Below the pieces are notes generated by a model, which ran no database searches, was not told the DNA's origin, and saw only the letters and a list, made by a program, of their open reading frames with translations. A stretch of DNA of 64,000 bases from Corylus avellana (lineage: Eukaryota; Streptophyta; Magnoliopsida; Fagales; Betulaceae). The stretch is taken from contig NC_081541.1 of assembly GCF_901000735.1 (NCBI RefSeq), positions 45,737,485-45,801,484 of the forward strand, given 5' to 3'. The position numbers and the translations under genes are program-made. Below, piece after piece: positions 1 to 20,110 of the stretch; position 1 is the first letter of the stretch, and every line of letters begins with the position of its first letter.

Positions 1-1241
1 GAGGAAGAAAGTATGATGTTAAGTAATGATACTTGTTCCAGATTTTCTTTTCTCTGTAATGATGTTACTCTGAGCCCTTCAAAAATTTGGGCTTTACCGA
101 TAAACTTCCATTGTCATTCAATTTGTTACTTGAATGTAATGGACATTGTTCAAAGTTGCAAGGACTAGTATTGCATGGATGTCAAAATTTTTGTCTAGGC
201 AAACCTGGTTGATGTGCAATTATTACTGCTATTGGTCAGTTAAGGTAGGCTAGAGCAGGAAAGTGGGTTTGAGGGACAGAGTGTTGCCTTCCATTGTACA
301 GCCCATGAGTCTATTACACCTTTAATCAACAAAAAACTACAAAAGGAAAAGGGACTTACCAAAATGGGCCATGTTTTAGACTCTTTTTTTTTGGCTTTTT
401 CATTTCAAATGATGAAATAAACCACAGGGTGGCCAATAGGGCCAATAGCCTTTACATAATGCATGAAGTTAAAGTTTGATATCATAGGTCTCTTATCTAA
501 TTACAGGTTGTGTGTTGAAAATGTGGTTTCTAACCAAATCTAGTATTATGCGTGGAAAATGCTTGTGGTACTATTACTTTTTAGTATAAATCCTTAATGA
601 CGTGGCAAAGCACATGAATGCCACATGGGTGGAAAAATTAAGCAATAGTTTAGTGACTGAAATATTATACATTGTATCATTGATTTCAATTCTCATATGT
701 CAAATCCATACATGGCAAATTTCACAAGAAGCAACCACTTCATTCCTATGAAGGGCCTATTAATTGTCTTTAGCTGGTACTCGTAAGTAATGAAGATGTT
801 GGATAGGATAGGATAGGAAGAATTAGAAATCTTTGCATAATCATTATTCAAATACAAGAAATGGAAAGAGTTCTTTCATGTGTGAACAGGTACAGGTCAG
901 ATTAGAATTGTAGTATGGCCTTTCCTATCCTTAATGTCAGTTCTTAGTACAATGAACAATATTTTTATATGTATGCCCCAAAACCAATTCCCTTCAAGAA
1001 TCCAAAACTTGGCACCCCCATTAATCTACCAGTTACACAAAAAGGAGAATCAACCCGTGCGTCCGATCGCATGCCTTCCCATTTTCCTGCTCTTTGTATC
1101 TAACTTTACTCTACCTTATGGACGGAATCAAGGAACCGAGTTTAGATTCAAATCCATCCAGCCATTAGTCTCGTTAAGCATATTTTTGTCGTCATCATCA
1201 TCATCATCAACTAAGTGAGGTGTCTCTCTTGGTTCATATAG
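1..1241. other. 3' flank of the polyamine oxidase gene; no supported gene
   Basis: AT-rich sequence downstream of the PAO stop codon, which lies on the minus strand. It has short open stretches only, a GGATA microsatellite near 803-817 and a CATCAT/TCATCA run near 1190-1209. The part next to 1241 is probably PAO 3' UTR. I see no conserved protein. Confidence 0.5.
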
Positions 1242-8951
<7,710 letters not shown>

Positions 8952-9054
8952 GAACGGAACGGAACGGAATGAATGTGTGTTTTTGCGTGAGAGAGAGAGA
9001 GAGAAGAGATGGTCTGGGTTTTCTTGAGGAGAGAGGCAGAAGTAGCGGGAGTCC

Positions 9055-9064
9055 GTTTATATAG
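9055..9064 (-). promoter_or_regulatory. Probable TATA box of PAO gene
   Basis: CTATATAAAC on the minus strand, about 105 bases before the PAO start codon. It is followed by a pyrimidine-rich leader with a (TC)n run at about 8990-9004, typical of plant 5' UTRs. The transcription start is inferred, not shown. Confidence 0.6.
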
Positions 9065-9069
9065 TTGTC

Positions 9070-9864
9070 GATCTCGTTGGTGTTAACTGGTTGTTCTTTT
9101 TTTTCTTTTTTTCTTTTTTTTCTTTTTTTTCTTTTTTGTGGGTTTCCAGACGGTGGGGGAGGGAGAGAGGGTGAGATTCGAGTTGACATAATTGAATTAG
9201 TTTTCAGGCTGACGTAGCAGATGCGTAATTCGAGGGTGTTTTAGACTTTTAGTCTTTGGTATAAGGGTAGCAATGGAAATTCGAAAAAGTTGAGAAGTGG
9301 AGATCATGTTTGTTTGGAGTCTTAAATACACCTTAGAATAAGGAAATAAAATGATTGTAATTTTTTTAAAATGGAGAAAATTTTTTTTTATTAATAAAAA
9401 AATCATGTGAAAATCACGTGTTCTAAAAACATATGTTACCGATAAAGTTGAAAGAAAATTTTTTTAACTGAATTTAAAAGAAAAATTTGTCAAGTTTAAA
9501 TTGTGATTTAGTTTTTAACTTTAATATATTTCCTATTATTCATTTGGCCGTTAAAGGATTTTAGGGTTAAACTTGTGAAGAAATTAATAATTAGTTCCTT
9601 AAGTGGTTAAGCCAGAAAATTGATTAATGATAATGTTTAACCCTTGAATTCAACTAGGCACAATAGATAACCATCGTGGTTCATATTAGAGTATATCATG
9701 AAGTTAAAGATTATCACCTAGCTAACTTAGGTAGAGTAGAAGTCTATTTGTATCCATTATGATTCTTCTATAAATATATTATATTGCAAATATCACTCAG
9801 AAAAATAGGAGCTAAATACAGCAGAAGCTTTATCCTATGGACGCAGTCGTAGGTTATAGACTGA
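9070..9864. other. PAO upstream intergenic region
   Basis: A poly-pyrimidine tract (TTTTTTCT repeats, 9097-9136) followed by AT-rich sequence. No gene seen. Confidence 0.4.
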
Positions 9865-10115
9865 ACTACGTAGTTCAGTTGGGCACATACATGGGCGTGG
9901 ATTCGACTCTCTGTAATAAATTATCACTCATACAAGCCTAATTAGTATCAATCACCTTAGGAACCACTAATGCCCTAGTGGAGCTGAGTTTGGTCTTGAG
10001 GGAGCACCTATGGTTCCCACCGTCTAGGCCTTTCCTGAATAGTGATGATTACTCTTAAGTAGAGTAACAACAGTTCATTGCCCCCTCCTATCCTTTTAAT
10101 TTTTTTTTTTTAAAA
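9865..10115 (+). mobile_element. Probable SINE (tRNA-derived, T-tailed)
   Basis: Contains a box A-like GTAGTTCAGTTGGGC (about 9870-9884), then a box B-like GGATTCGACTC (about 9899-9909) at tRNA-like spacing, and ends in a run of T. This layout resembles Au-type plant SINEs. Ends are approximate and no target duplication was found. Confidence 0.42.
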
Positions 10116-10926
10116 AAATGGGCATAGGAGAGAAATAAAATGAATGCACTTAATTACTTGTAAATTGTGATATATTTGGTTTGCGAAATATTTTCCATAT
10201 ATAATAAATAATTCCCTTGATTGTTAAGAAAGAAAACCGATTGATAACATTTTCTTAACCCTTGAATACTCCTAATTAACTAAGCACAAAGAATTAAAAT
10301 GAATGTTTTAAAGTAACAAAATTAATTACTGCCGGTTCGTGCATGTGGTTGGAGAAACGAATTTTTAGGGTGAAGAAAAATAAAAGTCCTTAATTATTAA
10401 GAAATAAAATCAATATTAAACATTAATTATGCCATGTCATGAGATTATTTATTTTCAAGCTAAGAGCTAATTTTTTTTTTTTTTTTTTTTTGACCACAGC
10501 TAAGAGCTAATTAAGTGGAGTTGCATATTTTCATCAATGTGAAAAGCTGTTGCTGGTGGTAAAGCAGACAGATCGAATTGAGAAGCTGCAACAAGTATAT
10601 ATGAAACCTGATCCCAAACTGAGAAATTGATTTGAGAAGCTACATTTTGTTTGAGAATCTTTTCATTAGTTCTAGGGTTGGTTCTCAAAAGTTATCTAAC
10701 CAAAAAAAAAAATATACAGTTTTGTTAATGCAAGGGTTATTTTTTCAAAGTTTGTCAAGAAATTTTAGCCGCACTAGAAAAATACATGACCTAATGGATG
10801 ATATATAGTTTCGATTTGTTAAAAGTTGAAACTCTATGAGAAGTGGTGAAAATTTAACAAATACAGACTTTGTTTGTTAATGCTTTTAGGAGGGTGTTTT
10901 CTATATTTTGTTTGAAAAAATGGTAT
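10116..10926. other. Intergenic, no gene seen
   Basis: AT-rich with a T(22) run near 10471-10491. The short open frame at 10500-10688 has no recognisable features. Confidence 0.4.
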
Positions 10927-10934
10927 GATGTAAC

Positions 10935-11812
10935 CAGGGCGGCTCAATGTTTTCTGGATCCTTAGGTGAAACTTTTAAATTGAGCCTTATTTTTTTAAAA
11001 TATTTATATATTAATTAAATAATATTTATTTTAATATTATTATTATATTTAGAGTTCTCATTTTTATTAATCCTTACAAAAATAAACACAACAATAAAAA
11101 AATCAAAATTTTTTTTTTTAATTAATCTTTACCCTCTTTGATACACTTGTTTCAAACAAAACCCACCAAAAAAGTTGACAAAAACTCATACAAAACCCAT
11201 AAGAAAAATCAAGCACAGAAATAAACATTACTAAAATTACATTTTTTTTAAATTTTTTATGAATCTTTATCTCATTGATACACATGTTTCTCTCTCTCGC
11301 CTAGCCTCTTTCTCTCTCTCTCTCTCTCTCTTGCTTCATCTCTCTCCATGACTTTCTGTTTTGAGTGAAACTAAGGAAAGAGAAAAAAGAAGATAAGAGG
11401 GGAGGTTGTCGGCAATGGAAAAGAAAAGAGAAGAAGAAAAAGAAAGGAAAGAAAGTGGGCGGTTAGGTAGGGTTAAAATGATCTTTCAATATCAAATAAT
11501 TTCGGATACATAAGTAGATATACTCTTTTTAAGTGTAAGGATATTTGTTTTTATGGGTTAATTGGTCTTATTTTACTATGGGTTTATTATATTAGGGCCT
11601 TATTAAATTGAGGCATTTTCTAAATTACTTACTTATCATGAGTAGAGGTCTTAAGTTTTTATTAAAAAAAAAAAAAATTAGGCCTAATTAATAAAAAATG
11701 GCCTTAAATTACAAAATATATATATATATTAAAAAAGAAAAATTTGGGCAATTTTTTTTTGGGGCCTTATTAATCCGGGGGCCCCACTTGCCTAGTGGTC
11801 TAGCCGGCCCTG
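10935..11812. mobile_element. Non-autonomous hAT element with 8-bp target duplication
   Basis: Ends are CAGGGCGGCT at the left and AGCCGGCCCTG at the right, imperfect terminal inverted repeats of the CAGGGCCGGC type. The flanks are identical 8-mers GATGTAAC at 10927-10934 and 11813-11820, the length expected for hAT. The 878-bp interior is AT-rich with a (TC)n run near 11310-11330 and no transposase, so it must move in trans if at all. Confidence 0.88.
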
Positions 11813-11820
11813 GATGTAAC

Positions 11821-13595
11821 ATAAAGGTGTAAACAATTTCGATTGTTTTGCGAGTGTTTTTCGTTTTAAGTTATTTGTTAATATTTTTGTTTTGAAAAAA
11901 AAAAAAAAAAAAGCTTTAAGAAACAAAGCCACAAAAAATTAATAATTTTTCATGTAAATACAAAAATTAAAATAAATAGAATGAATGTGCATTACAAGAG
12001 ATATATACCTTTGTATACAATATTGTATCAACAATATATAATATCTATTATTTTAGTACCAACTATTAGGAAAGTATAAATCTTTTTACAATAAAATATA
12101 CTTTAGTACCAACTTGTTATGAAAACATAGAGATCCAAATTAATTCCTCCTGGGAGAACTTAATAGAAATGGATAGATTTGGATATTATGTATTTATTAG
12201 TTTATTATTGATAAAATAAAAATGGAAGAAAGAAATATATGCTATAAAAAATAATCTTTTAGTAGGTAAAGAGTATACGAATGCATTTCTTTCACTTTTG
12301 CGAGAGTACGTGTTTCTTCATGTATTCATAAAAATTGGCCCAATCCATTATAGACCTAAAACAAAACAAAACGATTATGTTAGTCTACCCAAAATAAATA
12401 AATACAACATAAATTAAACTATATCTTAGAGGGTTATCTAAAACCGAAAATTTGTCATATAAAAATATAGTGAATATTCTTAAATTGTATATTATTATGG
12501 TTTTTGCAGAGCCTTTTGTGGTTAGTAAAAAAAGAAAATAACACTTGATAAAAAAAATATATATATATATTTGGTGATCAAGGCAAGAAGTCAGATTGCT
12601 TTATATTTAACTATATTTCGAAGTTTATTAAATTGATATATGTTCTTAATGTACGTAATCTTTACATTCGTTCGATGTAAAGACACATGCCAGTTTATAC
12701 TAAAATTGCATGTGAAAATAACATATTTTAAAGACAATTGGCAGTTAAATAGGTTGAACTATATTGAATAAAAATTTGTATTTCTCTTAATTATTAATAT
12801 GTCAAATCATAAAATTATTGGTTTTCAAACTCAGTATAATTGTTAATGTAACGCGGGAAACAGAAGCATTAAAAAAAATATTTTCATAATAATATAATAC
12901 TTGAAGTAATGATGCCTCATATTTAGCGTTTGAAGATAGATAATCCAATCATGCAGTGAAAAATTAATTTTCAAATACGACTTATATTAATAATATAAAT
13001 ATTTTTGACATTAGAATATATAAAGATTTTGTAAGGAATGCGTAGATTCAAATAGGGTAGATTTAAAATATAAAATAGTTAATATATATATATAAGAGAT
13101 TTGACTATATTATACTAAAATAGTTAATATAATATTTAGTATTATATATATATACATGAGAGAAAGAAAAATATATAATTTGGAGAATGGGGTACGTGTC
13201 TTAAATCAGGCACCATGAAGTAATGTAGAATCTGCCCAAGTATAAAAATATAATTTTAATTGGAAATCTAACAATAAAATATGTAAAAGATAAATAATTG
13301 GATTATAAACTAATTAATCAGTGTTCTTACGAGAAATTAAGTAACATTTTTTATTTTTATATGTCCAAAGTGAAGATTTGACATTTGACCCACTATAAAT
13401 ACTACCAATGTGCTATATTAACTAATTGAACATATTAGTTTTTTAAAAGAGTGGTGAAATAAAAGTTGTCTGGCTTAATTAAAAGTCAACGTGTAATTTA
13501 TCTTAAAAAAACATCATTAACATTAGTTAAACATTTGTGTTGACATTCTTCCTAGGGTGATGATACGTGTATGAAAACTTTTACAAATTAGCATG
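11821..13595. other. AT-rich intergenic region
   Basis: Many poly-A/T and (AT)n tracts, for example at 11712-11728, 12560-12571 and 13083-13094. I see no conserved ORF or RNA gene. Confidence 0.4.
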
Positions 13596-14050
13596 ACCAA
13601 CAGCTTCCGCTAGATTGGCAATTGGAATTGTTTATATATGACACCTTCTAACTTCTAAATCTTATTCCAATCTGATCATTTCGGAAAGTTTATTGTAGTG
13701 ATAGAGAATGCTATACCAAGAGCTTCCACTTAATTGGCAACTGGAATTTGTTTATCTATGACGTTTGCAAGCTTCTAAATCTTATTTTAGTCTGATCGTT
13801 TCGAAAAGTTTATTGTAGTAAGCATGCTACACCAAGAGCTTCCACTTAATTGACAAATGCAATTTGTTTATATATGACATCTGCAAACTTTTGAATCTTA
13901 TTTCAATATGATCCTTTTGAAAAGTTTATTGCAGCGAGCATGCTACACCAAGAGCTTCCGCTGAATTGTCAACTGGAATTGTTTATTTATGACACATGCT
14001 AGTTTCCCAATCTTATTTTAGTCTAATAACTTTTCGAAAATTAAGTTTGG
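13596..14050. repeat. Four-copy tandem repeat, about 117-bp unit
   Basis: Units begin at 13596, 13715, 13831 and 13947, each with ACCAA(G/C)AGCTTCC. They share TTTATNTATGACA, AATCTTATT and GAAAAGTTTATTG blocks. Copies differ by scattered substitutions, so the array is not recent. Function unknown. Confidence 0.85.
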
Positions 14051-14618
14051 TCTACGTATAATTCGCTTAATGAGCCGCTTCTAGTGGCTAGAGAGCAAGC
14101 ATTTCCATTTCTTCCCTCCCATGATTGTTGATTTTTCCACCCCTCCTTAATTTTTTATTTTTGGTTGTTGGTTTTGTAGTTTCATCGTGCCCAAAGAAAA
14201 GGAAAAAAGGAGCATGATACACCCCTCCCCTCCCCTCCTACTACATCCATTGATTTTGATGTTCTAATAACCATAAATTCAAATGCCATCACCACCATGC
14301 ATCTTGCCACAACTCTCCAATCAAGGCAGATTATGTTCTCTAATTAAAAAAAATGTTTGACTTTTGCAATGCACCGTAAACTATATAACACCATTTTGAA
14401 AAGAATTATTTTGTAAGAGGTAATATGCAATAACACTACTCTTCTTGACCAAAATTGTCAACTTAACTGTTTTGAATAAGCTTTGAAAGATGCTTGAGAA
14501 ATATAATAGCTAGATTAATCATACTTTATTTTTGTGGGGAGATTAATCATACATGGATTTTGTTGAATTGACATTCAATAATATATGGGTTTATGGGAAA
14601 AAAAGAAAAAAAGAAAAC
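14051..14618. other. Intergenic, no gene seen
   Basis: AT-rich sequence with a C-rich CCCTCCCCTCCC patch near 14224-14236. Nothing else supported. Confidence 0.35.
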
Positions 14619-14681
14619 GAGTTTGACCAATGATAAAAGTCAAACTCTTAAAGAGTTTGACTTTTATCATTGGTCAAACTC
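14619..14681. repeat. Perfect palindrome, 31-bp arms with 1-base centre
   Basis: The left arm 14619-14649 (begins GAGTTTGACCAATGATAAAA) is the exact reverse complement of 14651-14681, with a single A at 14650. The N run begins eight bases later, so the flanking repeat may be larger. Confidence 0.9.
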
Positions 14682-14689
14682 TTCTTCTT

Positions 14690-15043
14690 NNNNNNNNNNN
14701 NNNNNNNNNNNNNNNNNNNNNNNNNNNNNNNNNNNNNNNNNNNNNNNNNNNNNNNNNNNNNNNNNNNNNNNNNNNNNNNNNNNNNNNNNNNNNNNNNNNN
14801 NNNNNNNNNNNNNNNNNNNNNNNNNNNNNNNNNNNNNNNNNNNNNNNNNNNNNNNNNNNNNNNNNNNNNNNNNNNNNNNNNNNNNNNNNNNNNNNNNNNN
14901 NNNNNNNNNNNNNNNNNNNNNNNNNNNNNNNNNNNNNNNNNNNNNNNNNNNNNNNNNNNNNNNNNNNNNNNNNNNNNNNNNNNNNNNNNNNNNNNNNNNN
15001 NNNNNNNNNNNNNNNNNNNNNNNNNNNNNNNNNNNNNNNNNNN
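14690..15043. other. Assembly gap, 354 N
   Basis: Unknown bases. Open frames drawn across it are artefacts. The gap abuts a long perfect palindrome, a common cause of assembly or sequencing failure. Confidence 0.98.
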
Positions 15044-15330
15044 GAGGGGCTGATACATAGCAACAAAGAAGGATAGATTGGTCAATCGAAGGGCATTTTG
15101 GGAATTTTTAATCCGTACAGAGAAGGGTGTTCCCAAGTGCGGTCAAGCCGTGTGGGTCGGTCGATATCAAAACGTGAAAAAGGCATTGACTCACGTGCGA
15201 ACTTGATGACCCACGTGCGAATGTATTTGCGGCGGCTAGGTCGATTGGCCTTGTCACTTTAGCAATGACAGCTCAATCATGGCCACGTATTAACGTTACT
15301 TAAAAGTGGGAGAGACAATTAATTTTTTAT

Positions 15331-15512
15331 ATTAGATATGCTATAGTGTAATAAAAATATTATTTTTTATTTATAAAAGTCTTAAGTGGCAAGAGGATAT
15401 AGGCCCATCAGTGAGTGAGGTCGCAATAATTATGAATAGAGCCTATGATCTTTTGCCACTTAAGATTTTTATGAGTCAAAAATAATATTTTTATTACATT
15501 AAAGCATTTCTC
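15331..15512. mobile_element. MITE with about 70-bp inverted repeats
   Basis: The left arm ATATGCTATAGTGTAATAAA through CTTAAGTGGCAAGA and ATAGGC pairs with the right arm GCCTAT through TTGCCACTTAAG and TTATTACATTAAAGCAT. TTTTTTAT flanks both sides (15323-15330 and 15513-15520), consistent with an 8-10-bp target duplication. The loop between the arms is about 40 bp. Confidence 0.78.
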
Positions 15513-15520
15513 TTTTTTAT

Positions 15521-17221
15521 GTGTATAATTATATATATAACTATGTTGAAAATAAAGGATAAGAGAAGCAATGATTATTTTGTAAATCATATCGAAATTG
15601 AAAGATAAATAATGAATTGTTCTTTCTCTTGTTTAATAAAGTTGAAGGATGCATGTAGCAGGATGGTTATTAACCGCTAATCGTTACTAGTCACATATAA
15701 TGAATAATTGAATAACCAAAAATAACTGCAATCAGATAATCGTTTAGGCCAATAGCCGCACCCGGCTTAGGAGGTTATTTGGTTGCGATTACCGATTATA
15801 CGCATTTAAAAAATTCGGTTAATAATCAAGTAGCATTACAAAAATTATACAAAATAGTGACATGTGGAACGTGACATTTTAAGTTCAAAAAGCATCTCCA
15901 TTTAATTAGGAACGTCGAAATAGTGACATTTTATATATATATAAACCGTAGCCAAGCCCATTATCTTCGACCTTTTCTTTTTCAATTCAATTGGGCAACT
16001 CTGTTGTACAATCATTTGCTATCAGTTTTAGTTTGACCCTTTTTCCCCCCAAAAAAAAATGTGGAAAATGTTAAATCTATTATCTATGTACTCCTATGAG
16101 GTTCAAGCAAAATCTAACCGTACTTTACTTTTCGACATGTAAAAAGGTGGGATTATTGTTATATATATTTTATCTTAGGAACCACAATTATTGTTAGATT
16201 TAAGTTTATTTAAACAGTAGTTTGAATAAAGATAAAGAAAGAGAAGTTTATTTTTCAAATGTATGTTTGAAGGAAGCCTAAATTTCCTCTAAGAACTTAC
16301 CTTAATTTATCCATTATAGACTTAATATATAAAATGGGGTATGAGGGACAATGATTGTTGTACACTTTATGCTAATAAACTCAATTATCCCATCAAAAGG
16401 CATGAATCATGCATACATAGTAGTATGCAAATTAAGTATCGATCAGAGTGTTATAGATTCGCTCAGAGACTGACAATTTTCTCTGTTTTGAAGAGCCTCG
16501 TCGTCGTCGATCCGGCCATCTAAAAATCAGCATCAACATAAGTAGAAAATGAACGACACAACACATTAATGTTAATTGATATGATACCTAACCCCATGAC
16601 AAAAGAAATGTAGGCCCTAAAATGACAGAAGTCTCATACAATTGTAAACTACTGTTAATGTTTTTGGCTTAGCATTCATTTGGTCCTTTACTTCTCTAGG
16701 ATTTATGGGTCATGGTCATAAGGTTGATTTCACCAAGATACGTTGAGCAATGATGCTCGACAAGATCGAATGAGATGCGCCATCGGTTTACCAAACAGAT
16801 TACAAATTGATAAGGCATGATTTGATATGTCCTTAAACCAATATTAATATATAATTTACATTTTGTTTTACTTGTGTATATTTCTAAGATTCCAAACAAA
16901 ACAAAGTTTGGCAAAACAACTATGTTATTGCATGGCTTTTATTGTAAGCCATCTTTCATTTAATGGATACGTTTTGCCATCAAATCAAGATCATGAAGGA
17001 TATGAGTAGTGCTAATGGTCAAATAATCATTAATTTAAACCTTGCTAAAGAGTACTCTTTAAGCTAAATTCTATTGATATGAGTACTAGTAATGGTATTA
17101 CAACTTTCTTTACTAACTAATATATCAGTCCATATGACTCTTATTACATCATTCATTAAAATGTGACATTTACCATATTTACAAACTGACTTGACAATCC
17201 ACATGACACTCATTTTCATAA
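15521..17221. other. Intergenic; old hAT-like debris, no gene seen
   Basis: 15655-15850 is rich in GGTTATT, AACCG and CGATTA motifs like those in degraded plant hAT elements. The remainder is AT-rich with short non-conserved ORFs only. Confidence 0.35.
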
Positions 17222-17397
17222 AGAGAAATGCAACATACACTTCCAAGTCTACGCTCTCAAATGCACACTCTTTGATGTTGCAGTGAAAATCATTATTGAA
17301 TCCAAAATCTAATGGTGATTCGTTTAAAATCTAATGGTGCTTTTCACTGCCACGTTAAGAAATCTGGACTTGGAAGTGCATGCATGTAGCATTTCTA
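17222..17397. mobile_element. MITE with AGAAATGC termini
   Basis: The inverted arms AGAAATGCAACATACACTTCC (left) and GGAAGTGCATGCATGTAGCATTTCT (right) include GACTTGGAAGT. TTTCATAA flanks both sides (17214-17221, 17398-17405). It also carries a short internal direct repeat, AAAATCTAATGGTG. No coding potential. Confidence 0.78.
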
Positions 17398-17405
17398 TTT
17401 CATAA

Positions 17406-18054
17406 AATATTGACTGTCACATAAGTTTGTAGTAAAAGCTGCAGTATCCTAAACATTTTTCTTAAAGTTTTAAGAGAAGGATTCTTATGGATCATGCCAA
17501 CAAAACCAAAAGAAAAAGAAAAAGAAATATTCTTTTGGTTTGGGTTAAAGCAAACGAAAGCCAATTAGGAGTTCAAGACAATCATGATTAAATCGAGAAA
17601 AAAAAAAAGGTCGTTTTCTTTTTATTCATGTAATCTTCATTAACAAGTGAGATCCAATATATTATATGTAATAGATGCTAAAACTGTAGAGTCATGATTC
17701 GAATTCAGAACCTTTGTTATGATACCACTTAAAGATAACCCAAAAACTTAAATTAATAAAAAAATAAAAATTTAATTATTTAATTAATACTTCAACAAAA
17801 ACTTCCACTCATGCATTCTCATGTACCAATGTATGTACAATCATCTTATTGAACTACTGCTTTTTGTAGATTCACCTTAATATATATTTCTAGGAACACT
17901 AAGAAATATAATTAACTTGAAGAAATATGTCTTCAATTAAATCATTTAAAAGCCATTGTTTTGAAATTTCTAAATCGAAAACCTTGGTAAAAGAATAAAT
18001 TTTGTTCTAAGACAAATTGTATACCACATTACCACTAATTACTTGTCAAAAGTT

Positions 18055-18085
<31 letters not shown>

Positions 18086-19600
18086 CAGATAAAAATAAAA
18101 TCAAATCAATAACCTTCATTATTTATGGCCAATAATAATATGGTAATTAGTAAAGTTGGCTAAGGCTATTAACAACCCTAGACGACATTAGTTGTGCATG
18201 ACGACGTTTTCAGATGGGTGGCATTGATCGTGCAATCAACGTCGGAAGAACAAAACGACAAATCGTAGTAATGACAGATAAGAGCTAAACAGGAAACTCT
18301 AGTTGTCGTCTGTCTTTATCTTTCTTTCCAAAACAAAAGGAAAAAGAGCGTGAGTTAGAAAAGTAGAGAAAAAAAAACCCTAACCTGAAAATCAGGAAAA
18401 AAAATAATGAAACTGCTGAGTCATATATTGGTGGCATTAAAGCATATATTTGGAAGCCTTATCACAAAACCTTTTTATACAAAAGGAGCTCCCCATTCGA
18501 TCTTAGCTTTTTGTTTGTTTCTTGAGAAAAAAAAGATGGCATTAAAGGACATGTGATAAACAAACAAATATGCTGCTGAATTTGGACAGTTTTCCGTTCC
18601 ATTATTGGATCGTAATCTTTAGACCAGAAAAAGGGTGGCGGTGAAATGGTTCCATTTTGCTTTTTGTTTTTGTCTTTTGTTTGCTTATTTTTATTTTCAT
18701 CACAATTAATAATTCCTTCTTCTTTTTTTTTTTTTTCCTCTAAGCAATAAAGGGAGAGGGCCAGGAGGGAGTTCCTAGAGAGAGAAAAAAAAATAATAAA
18801 AAAAAAAATTGGAGGATTAATATTTGTCTTTGTCTTTTCAAATATATTGCAAAAAAAAAAAAAAACAAAAAAAATGTTAACCAAGTTTTCCTTCGAATTA
18901 AATTAAAGAAAATTCATCTAGTCATGCCTATTAAATTAATATTTCTCTTTAGAATATGTGATTGTCACATGCATTTTTAATAATACATGTAAAAATCACA
19001 TGCTTAATTAGTTATTTTATAAAACATGCACATCAGAATCGCATGCTCTCATACATATTAACTAAGTAATGCTATATATATATACTACATTCCCATTTCA
19101 CTAGACTGATATAGTAACAGTGTCCATCAACTCCTTGATTAGTCATTGTTAAAATAATAATAATAATTAATTAAAAGCTGATGGAGACTACTACTACGTT
19201 AACTCAATATATAAGATGTAATACTTAATAACTCATATATATCAATTCAATAAAATGAATTGGAAGAGAAAAGAACTTTGTCCTTTATAAATGGGCAAAG
19301 CATGTACAAACATGCATCACATATAAAAAGCAATCACCGATAAGAAGAAGAAAACAATTTGTCCAAGCAATTGCTGTGTCCATGATTACCACGAAGTATA
19401 ACCAATGAACTTTCTAGACAAACATGCACCACTTTCTACCGTACATTGAATAATTAAAAGGCTTGTCCATGATCACTTAGTATGTCTAACTATGATTAAA
19501 CGAATGATTTTATGAGTGGACATTTTTTACTATAAATTGACTGATCAGCATTTTATGTGGTATTTATCATGATAATCGCTAAATAATTGAATTTAATTTC
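17406..19600. other. Intergenic; retroelement-like scraps
   Basis: 17640-17765 holds a minus-strand fragment with GTTATGATACCAC, like an LTR/primer-binding boundary. Similar fragments occur near 24960-25250 and 53760-53950. There is a T(20)/A(10) tract near 18053-18085. No gene seen. Confidence 0.35.
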
Positions 19601-20110
19601 ATTAACTGGGAATGCTCACATGGGCATTCCCTTGGTAACAGAAAGCTAAACATTACGCCGGGCTTACTTCAATGGCCAAACGTAACGCTTGGTCATTGTT
19701 TGGGCAATCGACGGCCGATTGTCAAACGGCTAGTAACAGCCGTGTTAGGCATTACTCCATAGTTATCTTATTGCCTCCCTATCAATGGGGGTGAAGCTCT
19801 ATATAGCCCCACAATTGGATGGGTTAAGGCATCATAGAATTGCTAGATTGATAATCTCCCTTTCTCTCTCAATGTATGTTTTCTAGTGCTTTTAGACTCT
19901 GGGTGTTCTTGAGTATTACTCTAGATATTCTAGTGGAGTACGTACATTACCGCTAGAAAGAAAGACAAATCGCTAGAGAATCATGCAGAACAACAAATTT
20001 CAGTACAGTAACTGAGGTATTGTTTTAATTTTGCTATGAAGTTTATTTTTCTAACGTATTGTAACTGGCATGCTAAGTGTCAGGTGTAGTTCGATCCACA
20101 TGCATGATAT
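19601..20110 (+). mobile_element. Possible LTR fragment
   Basis: A more GC-balanced block than its surroundings. It opens with the hairpin GGGAATGC/GCATTCCC, has a TATA-like CTCTATATAGCCCC near 19796-19809, then a pyrimidine-rich leader-like stretch. This arrangement resembles a plant LTR promoter. I could not identify ends or a target duplication. Confidence 0.3.

Noticed and set aside
14593..15136. Open frames crossing the N run
   Set aside because: They consist almost entirely of unknown bases, so they are artefacts.
18462..18884. 140-codon minus ORF
   Set aside because: Phe/Lys-rich product of poly-A/T tracts; no conserved segment.
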